A stretch of DNA of 64,000 nt from Rhizobium sp. P32RR-XVIII (GTDB lineage Bacteria > Pseudomonadota > Alphaproteobacteria > Rhizobiales > Rhizobiaceae). A program made the position numbers and the translations under genes. Positions 53,933 to 61,746 of the stretch are shown here, in pieces. The notes beneath the pieces were generated by a model. That model saw only the letters and a list, made by a program, of their open reading frames with translations, did not search any database and was not told the DNA's origin. Numbering within the stretch: position 1 is the stretch's first letter; every line of letters starts with the position of its first letter. Location of the stretch: contig NZ_JABAIH010000001.1 of the NCBI RefSeq assembly GCF_012641395.1, forward strand, positions 496,001 through 560,000, in the 5' to 3' direction.

Positions 53933-54409
53933 GTGCGCCGTTTTTCTGAGGCCGATTATTTTTCGCTGAAGCGTGTGCTCGACGTGGCCTATGAAATGGC
54001 CGGCGGAAACACGCTTTTCCAGCATGTCACGCGCGTCGTCGTCTCGCAGCTCTCGAAATATGCTTCGACCGACGAGGACTGCCACAAGACATTCATGCCG
54101 ATCGATGTCGCGATCGACCTCGATCTGGCGGCCAAGAAGCCGATCGTCACGGCCAAGATGGCGGAGCTTCTGGGCTACCGGCTGGAGCGGCTTGAACACG
54201 CTATCGAAACCGCCGAACCGCTTTCCGAGAAGGACGCGCTCGCCATCATGGATGAGGCGACGGCGCTCTGGCAGATGGTGCGCGCCGCCTATGCCGACGG
54301 TCGTGTCGACGCCCTGGAGAAGAAGCAGCTTCGCCTGAAGCTGCATGAGCTGATCCGTGCGGCGCAGACGATCATCAGCAAGCTCGACGACTTGGATGTG
54401 GCGCGATGA
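53933..54409 (+). CDS. CII-like phage regulator candidate
   Basis: 158 residues from GTG 53933 preceded by GGAGGGT; the frame extends to 53882 but without a site. FSEADYFSLKRVLDVAYEMAGGNTLFQHVTRVVVSQLSKYASTDEDCHKTFMPIDVAIDLDLAAKKPIVTAKMAELLGY recalls the phage CP76/CII regulator family (pfam06892). It is the first gene of the rightward operon after the switch. Confidence 0.6.
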   Translation: MRRFSEADYFSLKRVLDVAYEMAGGNTLFQHVTRVVVSQLSKYASTDEDCHKTFMPIDVAIDLDLAAKKPIVTAKMAELLGYRLERLEHAIETAEPLSEKDALAIMDEATALWQMVRAAYADGRVDALEKKQLRLKLHELIRAAQTIISKLDDLDVAR

Positions 54410-54603
54410 ACATCCTTGCCGTCAAGAGCTCCGCCGAAGCCATGAGAGCCTTCGACAGCTTGCCGAAACCGCTGCGGCAGGCGATTGCCGCCGCTGCCTT
54501 CGCCTACGATCCGCGTGAGATCGCCGCCCGCATCGCAAAGGGTCGCCGTCCGGAAACGATCTTGCGCGGCATCGTCCGCTATCAGCGGAGGGCGGCGCAG
54601 TGA
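54406..54603 (+). CDS. Small DUF6525-like phage protein
   Basis: 65 residues: SSAEAMRAFDSLPKPLRQAIAAAAFAYDPREIAARIAKGRRPETILRGIVRYQRR. The FDxLPxxLRxAIAxAAFxxxP pattern resembles DUF6525, small helical phage proteins. It overlaps both neighbours by 4 bp (ATGA). Confidence 0.6.
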   Translation: MNILAVKSSAEAMRAFDSLPKPLRQAIAAAAFAYDPREIAARIAKGRRPETILRGIVRYQRRAAQ

Positions 54604-56120
54604 ACCAGCATATGACCAAGGGCGAGCGCTCGCGCGCCATTCTCGAGGCGGCGGTGCAGAACGGTTCGTTCCGCAGCTCCGGCAGCAACGAGCGGCAGGT
54701 TTGCGCGTCACTGAATGGCAAGCGGCTTCTATCTCGCGACAAGAAGGATGCGGATCTTTGGTATCCGACCGAGCAGGCGAAGAAGCAGGCTGCCAAGTTG
54801 CAGCCTGAGACGGGAAACCCCACAGCTGAGCAGCCTGACAGCCGAGTCGCCATCTGGCGTGACATTGATACGATCGAGATCGGCAGTCGCCTGCGCCTCG
54901 CCGACCAGGCGAAGGTCGACGCGCTGAAGCCCTCCTTCCAGCAGATCGGGCAGCAGACGCCGATCACCGTGCAAGGTGCAGAGGCTGACGCGATGGTCAG
55001 GCTCTCCGCCGGTCTGCACCGGCTGGAAACGGCGCGGCAGCTCGGCTGGAAGAAGGTGCTTTGCTTCCACCAGTCCTTCGATGACCTTGATCGCGAGCTC
55101 TGGGAGATAGACGAGAATCTTTGCCGCTCCGAACTGACGCCCGCTGATCGGGCGTTGTTCATCGCGCGGCGAAAGGAAATCTATCTCGAAAAGCATCCTG
55201 AGACGGCGCAGGGCGTAGCTGGCGGCAAGGCACGGCAGAATTCAGCAAGCGACAAGTTGTCGTTTGCTGCGCAGACCGCCGAGGCAACAGGCCGCGACCA
55301 GCGGACAGTCCAGCGCGATGCGTCGCGCGGCGAGAAGATCGCCGACATGGCGCTTCACCGGGTGCGTGGTACCCGCCTGGATAACGGTGCTTTCCTCGAT
55401 CGCCTCAAGCAGATCCCTGAGGACAAGCAGATTCTTTACGTCGAGGCAGCGCTCGACGAGGAGAAGCGGAAGGCCGCCGACGTTAAGGAGAACCGCCGCA
55501 AGCTGGCAGAGGTCCGTCACAGCGTGCGGCTGACGCACATGGCGCACGTGCAGGCAAACGGCGCGGCGACGGCCGGACAAGTCACTAAGCGATTCCCGAT
55601 CATCTACGCCGATCCGCCGTGGCAATTCGGCGTGCGCTCGGAAGTGACTGGCCGCGACAAGAGCGCCGAGAACCACTATCCGACCATGCCAACGGGTGCG
55701 ATCTGCGATCTCTTCGCCGAGATCGGTTCGCCCGCAAAAGCAGACGCCGTACTTTTCCTCTGGGCCACGAACCCGATGTTACCTGACGCGCTGCGCGTCA
55801 TGGAGGCGTGGGGATTCACCTATGTCCATCACTGGATATGGGACAAGGAAGTGGCTGGAACCGGCTACTGGGGCCGCGACCGCCACGAGCTTCTGCTGAT
55901 AGGCAAGAGGGGAAATCCGGTCGCGCCGCTGCCTGGCACCCAGCCGCACACCGTGCACCGCGAGGCCAAGGGGCGACACAGCGCCAAGCCCCTTTATTTC
56001 GCAGAGCGGATCGAGGCGCTTTATCCCGGCATTCCCAAACTCGAGCTGTTCTGCAGGACACCTCGCGATGGCTGGGAAGCATGGGGCTTCGAGGCCGCCA
56101 CTGAGAGCGAGGTGGTTTGA
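54600..56120 (+). CDS. ParB-like nuclease domain fused to MT-A70 adenine methyltransferase
   Basis: 506 residues. Residues about 90-200 form a ParB/Sulfiredoxin-like domain (IDTIEIGSRLRLADQAKVDALKPSFQQIGQQTPITVQG, LSAGLHRLETARQLGWKKVLC, ENLCRSELTPADRALF). Residues about 330-500 are an MT-A70 N6-adenine methyltransferase: IIYADPPWQFG carries the DPPW catalytic motif, with LFLWATNPMLPDALRVMEAWGF and a GYWGRDRHELLLIGKRG segment. A phage DNA N6-adenine modification enzyme with its own DNA-binding half is the best reading; it may protect phage DNA or regulate genes. Confidence 0.87.
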   Translation: MNQHMTKGERSRAILEAAVQNGSFRSSGSNERQVCASLNGKRLLSRDKKDADLWYPTEQAKKQAAKLQPETGNPTAEQPDSRVAIWRDIDTIEIGSRLRLADQAKVDALKPSFQQIGQQTPITVQGAEADAMVRLSAGLHRLETARQLGWKKVLCFHQSFDDLDRELWEIDENLCRSELTPADRALFIARRKEIYLEKHPETAQGVAGGKARQNSASDKLSFAAQTAEATGRDQRTVQRDASRGEKIADMALHRVRGTRLDNGAFLDRLKQIPEDKQILYVEAALDEEKRKAADVKENRRKLAEVRHSVRLTHMAHVQANGAATAGQVTKRFPIIYADPPWQFGVRSEVTGRDKSAENHYPTMPTGAICDLFAEIGSPAKADAVLFLWATNPMLPDALRVMEAWGFTYVHHWIWDKEVAGTGYWGRDRHELLLIGKRGNPVAPLPGTQPHTVHREAKGRHSAKPLYFAERIEALYPGIPKLELFCRTPRDGWEAWGFEAATESEVV

Positions 56121-57199
56121 TGGCCCGTGCGCTCTCAGATGCGGCTGTCGACGATGCGATCCGGGCGCATGCTCCCGTAGCGATTGGCGTTTCCGGCGGG
56201 AAGGACAGCCAAGCCGCTGCGCTAGCGCCATTCCGCTACCTCGACGCAATGGGGCATGCTGGCGAACGGCTCTTGGTCCATGCCGATCTCGGATCGGTTG
56301 AGTGGAAAGACAGCCTGCCGACATGCCAGCGCCTGGCGGATTATCTTGGCGTCCCACTGCTCGTCGTCAGCCGCAAGGCTGGTGGCCTCATGGAACGCTG
56401 GCGTTCCCGGTGGCAGTCCAGCGTCGAACGATACGAAGCGCTCAGCACTGTCGCTCTCGTACCGTGCTGGTCTACGCCCAAGATGCGCTTCTGCACGTCG
56501 GAACTAAAAACTCACGTCATCACTGCGGCGCTAAAGAAGCGCTTCGGAAAGCAGCTTGTCGTCAATGTCACCGGCATTCGCCGTGACGAGAGCAGTCGGC
56601 GAGCACGATCGACAATCTCGGATTTGAGTGACGATAGCCTGCTCCTCAGTTGGCGGCCAATTCTCGATTGGAGCGTGCAGGACGTATTTTCCTCCATCGA
56701 CGCAAGCGGCATCGATCCGCACCCGGCATATCGGGTCTTTGGCATGAGCCGCGTCTCCTGCCGCTTCTGCATCATGTCGAACATCGACGACCTGACCGCA
56801 GCCACGGCACAAGAGGAGAGCCATGATCTTTATCGAGACATGGTTGACCTCGAATGCGATAGCTCATTTGCGTTCCAGGGCTCACGGTGGCTCGGCGATG
56901 TCGCGCCTCATCTCCTGACTGAGGCACTGCACGAGCGACTTCATATTGCGAAATCGACCGCCGTGTTTCGCCAGAAAATCGAGGCCGCGATCACCAAGGA
57001 CATGCTCTACGTGAAGGGCTGGCCGGTTCGCATGCTCTATGATTACGAGGCTGATTTGCTCGCGTCGATCCGCTGCGAGGTGTCGGCGCTCTTCGGCTTC
57101 AATGCCTCCTGCCTTGATCGAGACAGTATCCACGCTCGCTACGCGCAGCTGATGGCGGATAGAGAGCATAAACAATCAGCGGAGCTCGCCTATGTCTAG
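56117..57199 (+). CDS. PAPS-reductase / DndC-like PP-loop protein
   Basis: 360 residues. The PP-loop SGGKDS lies at 25-30 (VAIGVSGGKDSQAAALA). Then VHADLGSVEWKDSLPTCQRLADYLGVPLLVV, a CTSELKTHVITAALKKRFG segment and NVTGIRRDESSRRARS, and a cysteine pair in VSCRFCIMSNIDDL. The family includes PAPS reductases and the phosphorothioation enzyme DndC. Phage copies next to methylase genes may act in DNA or tRNA sulfuration. It overlaps the methylase gene by 4 bp. Confidence 0.82.
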   Translation: MMARALSDAAVDDAIRAHAPVAIGVSGGKDSQAAALAPFRYLDAMGHAGERLLVHADLGSVEWKDSLPTCQRLADYLGVPLLVVSRKAGGLMERWRSRWQSSVERYEALSTVALVPCWSTPKMRFCTSELKTHVITAALKKRFGKQLVVNVTGIRRDESSRRARSTISDLSDDSLLLSWRPILDWSVQDVFSSIDASGIDPHPAYRVFGMSRVSCRFCIMSNIDDLTAATAQEESHDLYRDMVDLECDSSFAFQGSRWLGDVAPHLLTEALHERLHIAKSTAVFRQKIEAAITKDMLYVKGWPVRMLYDYEADLLASIRCEVSALFGFNASCLDRDSIHARYAQLMADREHKQSAELAYV

Positions 57200-57485
57200 C
57201 TCCTTCCTCCCGACCGTCGAACACCTTGCCTCGCTGCACTCTGCTCCTGCGCAAGCCGATTGGCTCTTCCGTTGCCCGGACGGTGTCTACGCGCGCAGCC
57301 ATTCTGAAATCCGTGCCGTGCTCGCCGCTTCCAATTTCAAGGCGGCAATCACTTACGCCGACGTGCGGCTGGCGGCAGTCAACCAGGTGCGAACGTTCGA
57401 GGGGCGCCTTCCAGTTCAAATCGAGGCAGCGCTGGCGATTGCCGCGCTGGAAATGAGGGTCGCGGCGGCGGCCAGAGGGGATTGA
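57192..57485 (+). CDS. Small hypothetical phage protein
   Basis: 97 residues, LASLHSAPAQADWLFRCPDGVYARSHSEIRAVLAASNFKAAITYADVRLAAVNQVR, helical, unrecognised. It overlaps the PP-loop gene by 8 bp. Confidence 0.55.
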   Translation: MSSSFLPTVEHLASLHSAPAQADWLFRCPDGVYARSHSEIRAVLAASNFKAAITYADVRLAAVNQVRTFEGRLPVQIEAALAIAALEMRVAAAARGD

Positions 57486-57487
57486 GA

Positions 57488-58144
57488 ATGAAACCGCTTC
57501 GCGTGCTTATCGGCTGCGAAACTTCGGGGCGCGTCCGCAGGGCATTCGATGCGCTCGGCCACGACGTATGGTCCTGCGATCTTCTGCCTTCGGTCGACGG
57601 CAGTAACCGGCACATCATCTGCGATGTTCGTCAGCTTTTGAATGACGGCTGGGATTTGATGGCAGTCATGCATCCACCCTGTACTCGGCTTTGCAATTCG
57701 GGCGTTCGATGGCTGACGAAGCCGCCGCAGGGCAAGACGCTTGAGCAGATGTGGGCAGACCTCGACGAGGGTGCGGGACTGTTCTCGGATTGCTGGAATG
57801 CGCCGATCGAGCGGATCGCGATTGAAAATCCGGTCATGCATCGGCATGCCAAGGAACGCATCCGCAACTATCAGTCCCCAGCCCAGACTGTGCAGCCGTG
57901 GTGGTTCGGCGAACAGGCACTGAAAGCGACCAGTTTCTATCTGAAGGGGTTACCGAAGCTTGTCGCCACCAACAAGCTAACGCCTCCGGCTGCGGGCACG
58001 GTCGAGCGGAACAGTTGGGCGCGCGTGCACAGAGCGCCGCCTTCGGCTGATCGTTGGCGGCTGCGATCCGAAACCTATCAGGGCATTGCCGACGCGATGG
58101 CTGAACAGTGGGGCGGATTCGCGCTGAAGCAGGTGGCTGCATGA
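57488..58144 (+). CDS. DNA methylase-like protein (C5 or related)
   Basis: 218 residues from ATG 57488 after GAGGGGA. KPLRVLIGCETSGRVRRAFDALGHDVWSCDLLPS resembles the AdoMet-binding start of phage DNA methylases, and VMHPPCTRLCNSGVRWL resembles a PPC-type catalytic motif. The ENPVMHRHAKERIRNYQSPAQTVQPWWFGEQALKATSFYLKGLP end is common in phage copies. Cytosine methylation is a hypothesis; the target is unknown. Confidence 0.7.
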   Translation: MKPLRVLIGCETSGRVRRAFDALGHDVWSCDLLPSVDGSNRHIICDVRQLLNDGWDLMAVMHPPCTRLCNSGVRWLTKPPQGKTLEQMWADLDEGAGLFSDCWNAPIERIAIENPVMHRHAKERIRNYQSPAQTVQPWWFGEQALKATSFYLKGLPKLVATNKLTPPAAGTVERNSWARVHRAPPSADRWRLRSETYQGIADAMAEQWGGFALKQVAA

Positions 58145-58380
58145 TCTGGCGGCAGGAAGCTTACCGTGCCGTTCTGCAAACCGGCGATGTCGATATCGGC
58201 GCGGTCTACCCGCCGGTCGGCAGCGGGCGCATGTGGCGCTGGCGAGCATGGGTGACGGCGAGCGGCCATGTCTCTGCCGGTCGGGAGCGAAGCGAACAGC
58301 TGGCGAAACAACAGGTGGAACGCAGGTTTCAGGCGTTCATGAACGCGGCGCGGCTTCAGCCGGCGGGCGGTGATGCATGA
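58141..58380 (+). CDS. Small hypothetical phage protein
   Basis: 79 residues from ATG 58141. IWRQEAYRAVLQTGDVDIGAVYPPVGSGRMWRWRAWVTASGHVSAGRERSEQLAKQQVERRFQAFM is basic and Trp-rich. It overlaps both neighbours by 4 bp. Unrecognised. Confidence 0.55.
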   Translation: MIWRQEAYRAVLQTGDVDIGAVYPPVGSGRMWRWRAWVTASGHVSAGRERSEQLAKQQVERRFQAFMNAARLQPAGGDA

Positions 58381-59582
58381 GCATGGAACCGGATCATGGG
58401 GCAATCTCGCGCGCCTGGTCGTGGCGCCACGCTATCGCCAAGTCTGGACTACCAGCCACCACGCGGCTGGTGCTGCACACGCTCGGGCTAAAAATGGATG
58501 CAACGGGCGGCTCCTGCTACCCGCCGATTTCGGAGATCGTCGAGCTCAGCGGCCTTGATAAGAAAACTGTCCTGAAGCACCTCGAAATTGCCGAGGAAAA
58601 AGGCTGGATCGAGGTGTCGCAGCACGGGTTCCGGGGCCAGAAATGGAAGCGCAACGAATATGTCGCGCGCTGGCCTGGCCGTGACCTGATCGGAGAGGCA
58701 GCCAACACCGCCGACGAGGAAGGTGGTGGAGCGGTTCCACCGCCTTCTGTCGCCGCAAAGGTGGTGGAACTGGTTCCCGAAGGTGGTGGATTTGGTTCCC
58801 AAAAGGTGGTGGAGCAGCTCCACCAAGATAAGAATCTTCCAGATAACTCTCCAGCTAATTCTCCATCCGCATCCGCGGGAGAGGGAGGTTTGAACAGGGT
58901 TGATCGAAAGAAGGTCGAGCACGCCTTCACGCTCTGGTACGCCACCTGGAACAAGGGCGATGTCGAGTTTGCCCGGAACGCATGGTTTGCCCTTTCACAA
59001 GAAGATCGCGCCGAATGCATTGAGCGGACGCCGAACTACCTGCGATGGGCCAAACCCTCTGAGCGGATGGCAGCGGCCGTCTACCTCAAGAATCGCCATT
59101 GGCGCGACATGCCGGAACTGCGGCCGGAGAGCGAGCGGACGGTGCTGCACAACGCCTACAGCAAGGCTTGGAGCGCGAGACGCTTCTTCGAGCTGGCGGC
59201 CGATCCGGCTGAGCCTCCCGTTCCTCCAACCCGATTCCAGATGATGGAGCTGCAGAAAGGGGGAGAAGCGGCGGAGAAAGTGAAGCGCGAGCGCCGTCTC
59301 GCCTACGGATGGCCGAAGGTGATCAACATGCATCGCCGTGCGGAGATGGCCGAAGGCGTGACGGTCACGCCTTGGCTGGTGAAGCTCTCGGAGGGCTTCG
59401 TTGGCGTCCATCGCGATAGTGAGCTGGCGGCAAGATGGCGCAGGCTGCATGAGCAGTATGGGTGGCCGCCACTGCCTGAAAGGGTGGAGTGGCTCTTCTT
59501 CCCGCCGGGAGAGCCGGAGCAGGCCGTAGCGGATTTCAGAGAGGCAACCACGAAGGAACGGGGCAATGATGATGCAGCATAA
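58377..59582 (+). CDS. Helix-turn-helix phage replication protein
   Basis: 401 residues. The N-terminal winged helix-turn-helix (TRLVLHTLGLKMDATGGSCYPPISEIVELSGLDKKTVLKHLEIAEEKGWIEVSQHGFRGQKWKRNEY) is typical of phage and plasmid replication initiators. A low-complexity linker (residues about 115-175) contains the iteron-like DNA repeats. The C-terminal part (VEHAFTLWYATWNKGDVEFARNAWFALSQEDRAECIERTPNYLRWAKPSERMAAAVYLKNRHWRDMPEL) is helical. Lambda O is the analogy: initiator gene containing its own origin. Confidence 0.75.
   Translation: MSMEPDHGAISRAWSWRHAIAKSGLPATTRLVLHTLGLKMDATGGSCYPPISEIVELSGLDKKTVLKHLEIAEEKGWIEVSQHGFRGQKWKRNEYVARWPGRDLIGEAANTADEEGGGAVPPPSVAAKVVELVPEGGGFGSQKVVEQLHQDKNLPDNSPANSPSASAGEGGLNRVDRKKVEHAFTLWYATWNKGDVEFARNAWFALSQEDRAECIERTPNYLRWAKPSERMAAAVYLKNRHWRDMPELRPESERTVLHNAYSKAWSARRFFELAADPAEPPVPPTRFQMMELQKGGEAAEKVKRERRLAYGWPKVINMHRRAEMAEGVTVTPWLVKLSEGFVGVHRDSELAARWRRLHEQYGWPPLPERVEWLFFPPGEPEQAVADFREATTKERGNDDAA
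58720..58822 (+). repeat. Iteron-like repeats inside the replication gene (possible phage origin)
   Basis: Four copies of AAGGTGGTGGA at 58720, 58758, 58780 and 58803, each followed after a short spacer by GGTTCC or GCTCC; the last three are 22-23 bp apart, about two helical turns. Copies 1 and 3 are read as EGGG and copies 2 and 4 as KVVE, so the conservation is of DNA rather than protein. An AT-richer stretch follows from 58824. Confidence 0.6.
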
Positions 59583-60204
59583 CAAGTTTGAGGGTGTTCC
59601 CGTTGGTGAGGCTCGTGGCGAGCGTTTTGAAGAGCGCATGCGCCGAATCAGGACCGATATGCTGATTGCCGCGAAGCTGCGCGCGCGCGATGATTCGCCG
59701 TGGTTTGCTGCTCGTGTAATGTCTGGACGCGAAATTGCTGTGAAAGACTCACTTGAAGAAGCGGCAATTGAGGCCTGCGTTCCGATGAGGAAGGGGCCGG
59801 AATACCGTCGCAGAGGGCGCGTTATTCCCGCGAAAATGATACCGGTGATGACCGGATACGTGCTCGTCCGATTCATACCAAGCGACGAGGCATTCATCAG
59901 TTTGCGATCTTTTGATCACGTAATCGGGATGCTCGGAAGTAGCGATGGACCCCACCCAATCCTCAACAGTGAGGTCAACAGATTCAAGGCTCTAGCAGAC
60001 GAAGGTCAGCTGGATTGGGAGCGTCCGACTGTTGTGTTTCGTAAGGGTGAAAAGGTCAGGATCAATGAAGGGCCATTTGCTTCCTTCTGCGGTGAAGTGG
60101 TTTCTTGCCGTGGTGACGGCAAGGGTGACGCGGTAGTCGAGATGAGCTTGTTCTCGGGAACAACGCCAGTGCTGATGCCTCTTGCAATCCTCGAAAAGGT
60201 GTGA
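59566..60204 (+). CDS. NusG-like transcription antitermination protein
   Basis: 212 residues. After a charged 45-residue N-terminal part, SPWFAARVMSGREIAVKDSLEEAAIEACVPMRKGPEYRRRGRVIPAKMIPVMTGYVLVRFIPSDEAFISLRSFDHVIGMLGSSDGPHPI is the NusG N-terminal fold, and RKGEKVRINEGPFASFCGEVVSCRGDGKGDAVVEMSLFSGTTPVLMPLAILEKV is a KOW domain. A NusG/RfaH paralogue just before the late genes probably acts as the late-gene antiterminator. It overlaps the replication gene by 17 bp. Confidence 0.85.
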   Translation: MMMQHNKFEGVPVGEARGERFEERMRRIRTDMLIAAKLRARDDSPWFAARVMSGREIAVKDSLEEAAIEACVPMRKGPEYRRRGRVIPAKMIPVMTGYVLVRFIPSDEAFISLRSFDHVIGMLGSSDGPHPILNSEVNRFKALADEGQLDWERPTVVFRKGEKVRINEGPFASFCGEVVSCRGDGKGDAVVEMSLFSGTTPVLMPLAILEKV

Positions 60205-60415
60205 ATACAAATCGCTCCACGGATGATCCGATGATCCAGCAGTGAGCCCCTGAAAACGCCGTAGCAGGCGGGAACGAAAGTTCTGGGGTCGGTACACCGG
60301 TCGGACCCCGCCTTGACGGCTTCACCTTCGAAGCGCCGATTCAGGGTAAGTGCTACTGCTATGACCAGATGAAAGATGAGGCGGCCTAACGGTCGCCTTC
60401 GTTGCATCTAGAGAT
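60205..60415 (+). other. Untranslated region between early and late genes
   Basis: 211 bp without a gene that has a start codon. It has a hairpin GGGGTC (60285) / GACCCC (60304) and a small GGCGGCC...GGTCGCC repeat before the next gene. One start-less frame ends near 60389 in a protein-like stretch (FEAPIQGKCYCYDQM). It may be a regulatory leader read by the NusG paralogue, or a gene remnant. Confidence 0.35.
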
Positions 60416-60952
60416 ATGACCGCTGAACTAAAGTTCGACGCCTCCGAAATCCTCAACCTGTCGCGTGCGATCCGCGCGCTGCCGGAAGCCATCAAGACGA
60501 AGGCGATGGCAAGCGCCATGCGCCGCATGCGCGAGATGGCGAGGACGCGGATCGTCAGGCGTAGTGCCGAGCACACGAAGCTGCCGCAAGGTGTCGTCCG
60601 TAAGGTGACGACGGCGCGCTTCAATGCTGGAGGCAATACGCAGGACATCATCGTCAAGTCGGGTTGGGTACATCTCTACAAGCTGGGTGCGACGCAGACG
60701 TCGCGTGGCGTCCGGGTGCGAACGCGCGGTTCATATGCTCATGCCTTTCTGGCCGAAATGGATAGCGGCCACCGGGCCGTGGCCATGAGGGTCGGCGACA
60801 AGCGCCTGCCGATCCGCGAACTGTTCGGGCCGAACCCGGCGCATGCGATCACCAACAACCCCGAGGTCTACCTCGACGTGCTGGCCGAGATCATTCAGGA
60901 GAACCTCGCGCCGCGCGTCCTTCACGAGATCGAACGGTTGCTCCCTCGGTGA
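60416..60952 (+). CDS. Minor tail protein Z-like
   Basis: 178 residues: MTAELKFDASEILNLSRAIRALPEAIKTKAMASAMRRMREMARTRIVRRSAEHTKLPQGVVRKV, YAHAFLAEMDSGHRAVAMRVGDKRLPIRELFGPNPAHAITNNPEVYLDVLAEIIQENLAPRVLHEIERLL match the prophage minor tail protein Z (GPZ-like) family, which helps complete the tail. Its position upstream of the terminase genes is unusual, since tail genes normally follow the head genes. Confidence 0.75.
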   Translation: MTAELKFDASEILNLSRAIRALPEAIKTKAMASAMRRMREMARTRIVRRSAEHTKLPQGVVRKVTTARFNAGGNTQDIIVKSGWVHLYKLGATQTSRGVRVRTRGSYAHAFLAEMDSGHRAVAMRVGDKRLPIRELFGPNPAHAITNNPEVYLDVLAEIIQENLAPRVLHEIERLLPR

Positions 60953-61107
60953 CGTGGGCCGGGCGCCCCCGGCCCCCCTCATGGGTCCTTCCCCGACCCC
61001 CCTCCCAAGCGGGCCGGGACGACCCCGAAATTTCGCTAGTGAAGCGCTACAAAATCCTGACCTGACAAGCCTGACAACGGCCTGTCGGACCTGACGCAAC
61101 CGGGCAA
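60953..61107 (+). other. Pre-terminase region with a CCTGAC cluster (possible cos/terminase-binding region)
   Basis: 155 bp. The first half is extremely G+C-rich (GGGCGCCCCCGGCCCCCC). Then CCTGAC occurs at 61056, 61061, 61070 and 61090, with a variant CCTGTC at 61081. Small terminases bind short repeats next to cos just upstream of their own gene, so the cluster is a candidate packaging site. Confidence 0.4.
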
Positions 61108-61746
61108 ATGACGCAGAGATCGATGACCATCCTGACTGAACAGACGGGACCGGCGAGCGATGGCCTTTGGGTGACAGTTGCGGAACTGGCACGGCGGAAG
61201 AACATCACGCGGCAGACAGCATCTGAGAAGATTGCTCGTCTCGAAAAAGATGGGCTGCTGCAGACCCGCAAGGATGGCCGCTCCCGCCTGGTCGAGCTGG
61301 CAACTTTCGATCGGCTGATCGGCGAAACCGGCGACGCGTTCAAAGAGCAGTCAGCGCAAACAAAGCGCGCCGCGCAGATCGCGGCGACACCGCTTCGGGA
61401 TTCGCAGGCTGACAAGGTCCTCTATGAAGCCAAGCTGAAAGCGCTCGATTTCGGCGAGCGCACTGGCCAGCTGGTGCCGCTGCAAGGCGACCATGGGATC
61501 GAGGCAGCGCTGGTGAAGGTCAGCGACAAGATCGTGCGGGATCTTGGGGCTCCGATGAACTGGGTGACTGATCTGATCGAGGCAGCGCGGAATGGAGGTG
61601 AGCCGGCCCTTCGCCGCGTGATGCAAGGAAAAATCCGAGATCTGCGCAAGGCGGTTGCAGAACACCTGATGGAACTGGCTGGCGAAGCGAACGAGGCGGA
61701 GCGGTCTGGGATCCAGGTGGACATCCACTTCGAGGGCGACGAGTAA
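61108..61746 (+). CDS. Terminase small subunit-like protein
   Basis: 212 residues. A MarR/ArsR-like helix-turn-helix (LWVTVAELARRKNITRQTASEKIARLEKDGLLQTRKDGRSRLVELATFDRLIGETGDAFKEQ) is followed by a long helical domain (DKVLYEAKLKALDFGERTGQLVPLQG...APMNWVTDLIEAARNGGEPALRRVMQGKIRDLRKAVAEHLMELA). It overlaps the TerL gene by one base, which fixes its role. It would recognise the packaging site. Confidence 0.78.
   Translation: MTQRSMTILTEQTGPASDGLWVTVAELARRKNITRQTASEKIARLEKDGLLQTRKDGRSRLVELATFDRLIGETGDAFKEQSAQTKRAAQIAATPLRDSQADKVLYEAKLKALDFGERTGQLVPLQGDHGIEAALVKVSDKIVRDLGAPMNWVTDLIEAARNGGEPALRRVMQGKIRDLRKAVAEHLMELAGEANEAERSGIQVDIHFEGDE

Noticed and set aside
60245..60389. Start-less frame with a protein-like end (FEAPIQGKCYCYDQM)
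   Set aside because: No start codon or ribosome site; might be a remnant, but too short to call.
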